NCBI GenBank assembly: GCA_047518005.1
Contig: JAKZRT010000057.1
Location: 1 to 9,746, forward strand
Direction of reading: 5' to 3'
DNA from: JAKZRT01 sp047518005
GTDB taxonomy: Bacteria; Pseudomonadota; Alphaproteobacteria; Rhodobacterales; Rhodobacteraceae
DNA: 9,746 nt
Shown here: piece after piece, positions 6,902 to 9,746 of the stretch
Position numbering within the stretch: the first letter of the stretch is position 1
How the letters are laid out: each line of letters begins with the position of its first letter
The notes under the pieces: model-generated
What the model was told of the DNA's origin: nothing
The model's database searches: none
The model's input: the letters and a program-made list of their open reading frames with translations, nothing else
Program-made: the position numbers and the translations under genes

Positions 6902-8500
6902 ATGATCGTCGGCCACATTAATCCGTCGTTCAAATTGGAAGATCAGGGGATCAAGGGCCTTGGTCAGGTTCACTATAACCTTCTGGAACCGGCCCTGATC
7001 CAAGCGGCACTTCAGCGTGGCGAGGGGTGCCTTGGCAACGGCGGTGCCTTGTTGGTTGAAACGGGCAAGTTCACCGGGCGCTCGCCCAAAGACAAGCACG
7101 TCGTCAAATCCAGGCAAACCGCGGACACCATTTGGTGGGACACCAACGCGACGATGACGCCCAAGGCCTTCGCCGCCTTAAAGGCCGACATGATCGCCCA
7201 TATGAAAGGCGGCGAATATTTCGTTCAGGACCTCTTTGCCGGTGCCGACCCGGCCTATCGGCTGGATGTGCGTCTGATCACCGAACTGGCTTGGCACAGT
7301 CTTTTCATCCGCCACATGCTGCGCCGCCCGTCGCGGCGCGAAATCGACAGGTTCGAACCCGAGTTCACCGTCATAAACTGCCCCAGCTTTCAGGCCGACC
7401 CAAAGCGACATGGCTGCCGATCGGAAACCGTGATCGCCATCAATTTCGATGACAAGATGATCCTGATCGGCGGCACGGAATATGCCGGCGAAAACAAGAA
7501 GTCGATCTTTTCGGTCCTGAATTACATCCTGCCTGAAAAGGGCGTGATGCCGATGCATTGTTCGGCCAACCACGCGCGCGGCAACGCGATCGACACGGCG
7601 GTGTTCTTTGGTCTGTCCGGCACCGGCAAGACCACGCTCTCGGCGGACCCGGACCGCATATTGCTGGGCGACGACGAACACGGCTGGTCGGACCGGGGAA
7701 CATTCAATTTTGAGGGCGGCTGTTACGCCAAAACCATCAACCTGTCGCCCGAGGCTGAACCCGAGATATTTGCCACCACGCGCATGTTCGCGACAGTGAT
7801 CGAGAACATGGTCTATGACCCCGAGACCTTCGCGCTGGATTTCAAGGACGACAGCCTGACCGCCAACATGCGCTGTGCCTATCCGCTGCATTATATCTCG
7901 AACGCATCTAAGACCGCGGTCGGCGGGCATCCCAAGAACATCATCATGCTGACCTGCGATGCGTTTGGCGTTCTGCCCCCGATTGCCCGGCTCAGTCCGG
8001 CGCAGGCGGAATATCACTTCCTCAGCGGATTTACCGCCAAGGTCGCCGGCACCGAGCGCGGAGTGACCGAGCCGCAGCCGACGTTTTCGACCTGTTTTGG
8101 TGCCCCGTTCATGCCGCGCCGACCCGAAGTTTACGGTGCGCTCTTGCGCGAGAAAATCGCGCGCCACGGTGCGACCTGCTGGCTGGTCAACACGGGCTGG
8201 ACCGGCGGGGCCTTTGGCACCGGCAGCCGGATGCCGATCAAAGCGACGCGCGCCCTGTTGACCGCCGCCCTTGATGGCTCGCTTGCCACAACCCAGTTTC
8301 GCAAGGACCGGAACTTTGGCTTCGAAGTGCCAATATCGGTTGGCGGCGTTGCCGACATCCTGCTTGATCCGCGGCGCACCTGGGACGACGGCGCGGCCTA
8401 CGACGCGCAGGCGCGCAAACTTGTCGCGATGTTTTCCGAGAATTTCGTGCAATACGAGGCGCACATCCATGACGATGTCCGCGCCGTCGCTGTTGGCTGA
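6902..8500 (+). CDS. pckA: Phosphoenolpyruvate carboxykinase (ATP)
   Basis: The 532-residue cytoplasmic enzyme converts oxaloacetate plus ATP to PEP, CO2 and ADP, the committed step of gluconeogenesis from C4 acids and acetyl-CoA. It shows the ATP-type signature: an N-terminal FTGRSPKDKHVV block (about 57-68), the P-loop GLSGTGKTTL at 237-246, and LLGDDEHGW (about 254-262), which holds the metal-binding acidic pair. NTGWTGG and GTGSRMPI lie in the C-terminal half. The ATG at 6902 is chosen because AGGAG (6891-6895) precedes it by 6 bases and the resulting N-terminus, MIVGHINPSF, matches the family. The frame remains open upstream to a GTG at 6800, and an ATG lies two codons earlier at 6896, but neither has support. 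It is divergent from chvI and 34 bases upstream of the acyl-CoA dehydrogenase. Confidence 0.96.
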   Translation: MIVGHINPSFKLEDQGIKGLGQVHYNLLEPALIQAALQRGEGCLGNGGALLVETGKFTGRSPKDKHVVKSRQTADTIWWDTNATMTPKAFAALKADMIAHMKGGEYFVQDLFAGADPAYRLDVRLITELAWHSLFIRHMLRRPSRREIDRFEPEFTVINCPSFQADPKRHGCRSETVIAINFDDKMILIGGTEYAGENKKSIFSVLNYILPEKGVMPMHCSANHARGNAIDTAVFFGLSGTGKTTLSADPDRILLGDDEHGWSDRGTFNFEGGCYAKTINLSPEAEPEIFATTRMFATVIENMVYDPETFALDFKDDSLTANMRCAYPLHYISNASKTAVGGHPKNIIMLTCDAFGVLPPIARLSPAQAEYHFLSGFTAKVAGTERGVTEPQPTFSTCFGAPFMPRRPEVYGALLREKIARHGATCWLVNTGWTGGAFGTGSRMPIKATRALLTAALDGSLATTQFRKDRNFGFEVPISVGGVADILLDPRRTWDDGAAYDAQARKLVAMFSENFVQYEAHIHDDVRAVAVG

Positions 8501-8534
8501 GCGCGTTTAACCAAAGCAAGGACGCCGCGCGCCC

Positions 8535-9746
8535 ATGGAAAGCATCGTTCTCGACAATCTGATCCACCTGACCGGCGCGGCCCTGAAACCGCTTGCGACG
8601 CTGCTGAGTACCGCGCGCGACAGCGTGCGCGCCCGCGTCAGCGAGCAGGGTCGCGTGTCGGCTTCTCTGATCGAGGCGCACCAGACGGCGGCGCACGGGC
8701 TGGCATGGCTGGCGACCTATGTGAACGCGCTTGCGCAGATGCAGGAATGGGCCGAAAAACTGCAGGACAGGGGCGAACTCGGTGAGATCGAGGCGCTGAT
8801 CCACCAGATCGCCTTTGGCGAGTATCTGGCTCAGATCGCTGGTGGCATTCCGATGAGCCAGGGCGAGATGCTGCGCCCCTCGGACCTAGGACTGACGCCC
8901 GACATGTCGGATCCGGCGATCGAGACGCTGATCGCGCGAGGAAATTCCCAGGCCGCGCGGATGCGGCTTGTCACGCTGATGCGCGAACAGGCCGGTGCCG
9001 CGACCTTTGGCGCCACCGGGCTGGACGAGGAACTGGAAATGATCCGCGACCAGTTTCGCCGGTTTTCGGTCCAGCAAGTCGAACCGCTGGCCCACGACTG
9101 GCATCTGAACGACGAGCTGATCCCGATGGCGATCATCGAGGAAATGGCCGAGCTGGGAGTTTTCGGTCTGACCATCCCCGAGGAGTTCGGCGGCTTCGGA
9201 CTGTCGAAAACCTCGATGTGCGTGGTCAGCGAGGAACTCAGCCGTGGCTACATCGGTGTCGGCTCGCTTGGCACTCGGTCCGAGATTGCGGCGGAACTGA
9301 TCCTGTGCGGCGGCACCGACGACCAGAAAGCCGCTTGGCTGCCGGGGATTGCCAGCGGTGAGATCCTGCCGACGGCGGTCTTTACAGAACCCAATACCGG
9401 GTCGGATCTGGGCAGCCTGCGGACGCGGGCGGTGCGCGATGGCGACGACTGGCGGGTGACCGGCAACAAGACCTGGATCACGCACGCGGCGCGTGCCCAG
9501 GTGATGACACTGCTGGCCCGGACCGAACCGGACACTACCGACTATCGCGGGCTATCGATGTTTCTGGCCGAAAAGACGCCGGGAACCGATGCCGATCCGT
9601 TTCCTACGACAGGCATGACCGGGTCCGAGATCAAAGTGCTGGGCTATCGCGGCATGAAGGAATACGAGCTGAGTTTTGACGGCTTTAAAGTGAGGGGCGA
9701 GAACCTTCTGGGCGGCGCGCCGGGTCAGGGGTTCAAGCAGCTTATG
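8535..9746 (+). CDS. mcd: Acyl-CoA dehydrogenase with long N-terminal extension, probably (2S)-methylsuccinyl-CoA dehydrogenase (partial)
   Basis: The first 404 residues are in the window; the end is cut off. Residues 1 to about 160 are a helical extension absent from ordinary acyl-CoA dehydrogenases, including AHGLAWLATYV and QIAFGEYLAQIAGGIPMSQGE. The FAD-dependent core starts near 164. It has PEEFGGFGLS, TEPNTGSDLG (284-293) and the GNKTWITHA block around Trp314. An extended N-terminus with this sequence is characteristic of Mcd, which oxidises (2S)-methylsuccinyl-CoA to mesaconyl-CoA in the ethylmalonyl-CoA pathway for acetyl-CoA assimilation and passes electrons to ETF. The assignment is from recall of family features; another long-chain-type dehydrogenase is possible. 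The ATG at 8535 is preceded by AAGGA (8518-8522), at a rather long distance of 12 bases. There is no terminator between pckA and this gene, so co-transcription is plausible. Confidence 0.78.
   Translation, partial: MESIVLDNLIHLTGAALKPLATLLSTARDSVRARVSEQGRVSASLIEAHQTAAHGLAWLATYVNALAQMQEWAEKLQDRGELGEIEALIHQIAFGEYLAQIAGGIPMSQGEMLRPSDLGLTPDMSDPAIETLIARGNSQAARMRLVTLMREQAGAATFGATGLDEELEMIRDQFRRFSVQQVEPLAHDWHLNDELIPMAIIEEMAELGVFGLTIPEEFGGFGLSKTSMCVVSEELSRGYIGVGSLGTRSEIAAELILCGGTDDQKAAWLPGIASGEILPTAVFTEPNTGSDLGSLRTRAVRDGDDWRVTGNKTWITHAARAQVMTLLARTEPDTTDYRGLSMFLAEKTPGTDADPFPTTGMTGSEIKVLGYRGMKEYELSFDGFKVRGENLLGGAPGQGFKQLM

Noticed and set aside
7178..8470. A 430-codon open frame on the - strand opposite pckA
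   Set aside because: It is the antisense shadow of the conserved pckA frame; its Arg-, Gly- and His-rich composition looks non-natural and no motif is visible.
1..9746. CRISPR arrays, tRNA or rRNA genes, or a novel defence or biosynthetic cluster
   Set aside because: No regularly spaced repeats, no tRNA-like cloverleaf and no unexplained gene block were seen; nearly all of the sequence is covered by recognised housekeeping or regulatory genes.

Overview
The window looks like chromosome of a GC-rich alphaproteobacterium, most likely of the Rhodobacteraceae (Roseobacter/Rhodobacter group). The reasons are the gene order chvI-chvG-hprK-rapZ-EIIA(Man)-HPr with pckA divergent from chvI, the short single-domain HprK that is typical of alphaproteobacteria, and a long-form acyl-CoA dehydrogenase that resembles methylsuccinyl-CoA dehydrogenase of the ethylmalonyl-CoA pathway. 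This placement is inferred from gene content and protein sequence read by eye; no database search was possible.

Layout. Positions 1-126 (+) are the C-terminal tail of an IS630-like transposase cut by the window edge. After a spacer, hbdA (296-1171, +) encodes 3-hydroxybutyryl-CoA dehydrogenase. It converges, with only 4 bases between stop codons, on a minus-strand cluster that runs from about 6575 down to 1176. In transcription order the cluster is chvI, chvG, hprK, rapZ, an EIIA-Man-type PTS protein, HPr and a lysophospholipid-acyltransferase-like gene. The junctions are 4-base overlaps (ATGA or GTGA) or gaps of 9-35 bases, so one long operon is likely. A divergent regulatory region (6576-6901) separates chvI from pckA (6902-8500, +). 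pckA is followed 34 bases later by the acyl-CoA dehydrogenase (8535 to the right edge, partial).

How the genes fit together. ChvG/ChvI is an envelope and acid sensing two-component system. HprK, HPr and EIIA-Man form part of a regulatory phosphotransferase chain with no sugar permease in view. RapZ is a nucleotide-binding regulator. The flanking enzymes handle C4 acyl-CoA (HbdA), C5 acyl-CoA of acetyl-CoA assimilation (Mcd-like protein) and the oxaloacetate-to-PEP step of gluconeogenesis (PckA). The window therefore couples envelope sensing and carbon-status signalling to central carbon metabolism.

The most notable anomaly is chvI. A single extra base near 6077 breaks the frame inside the DNA-binding domain, while everything on either side reads as a perfectly conserved ChvI. 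It is either a sequencing or assembly error or a recent loss of a key regulator. I found no CRISPR array, tRNA, rRNA or obviously novel defence or biosynthetic system; most of the window is a conserved alphaproteobacterial neighbourhood.
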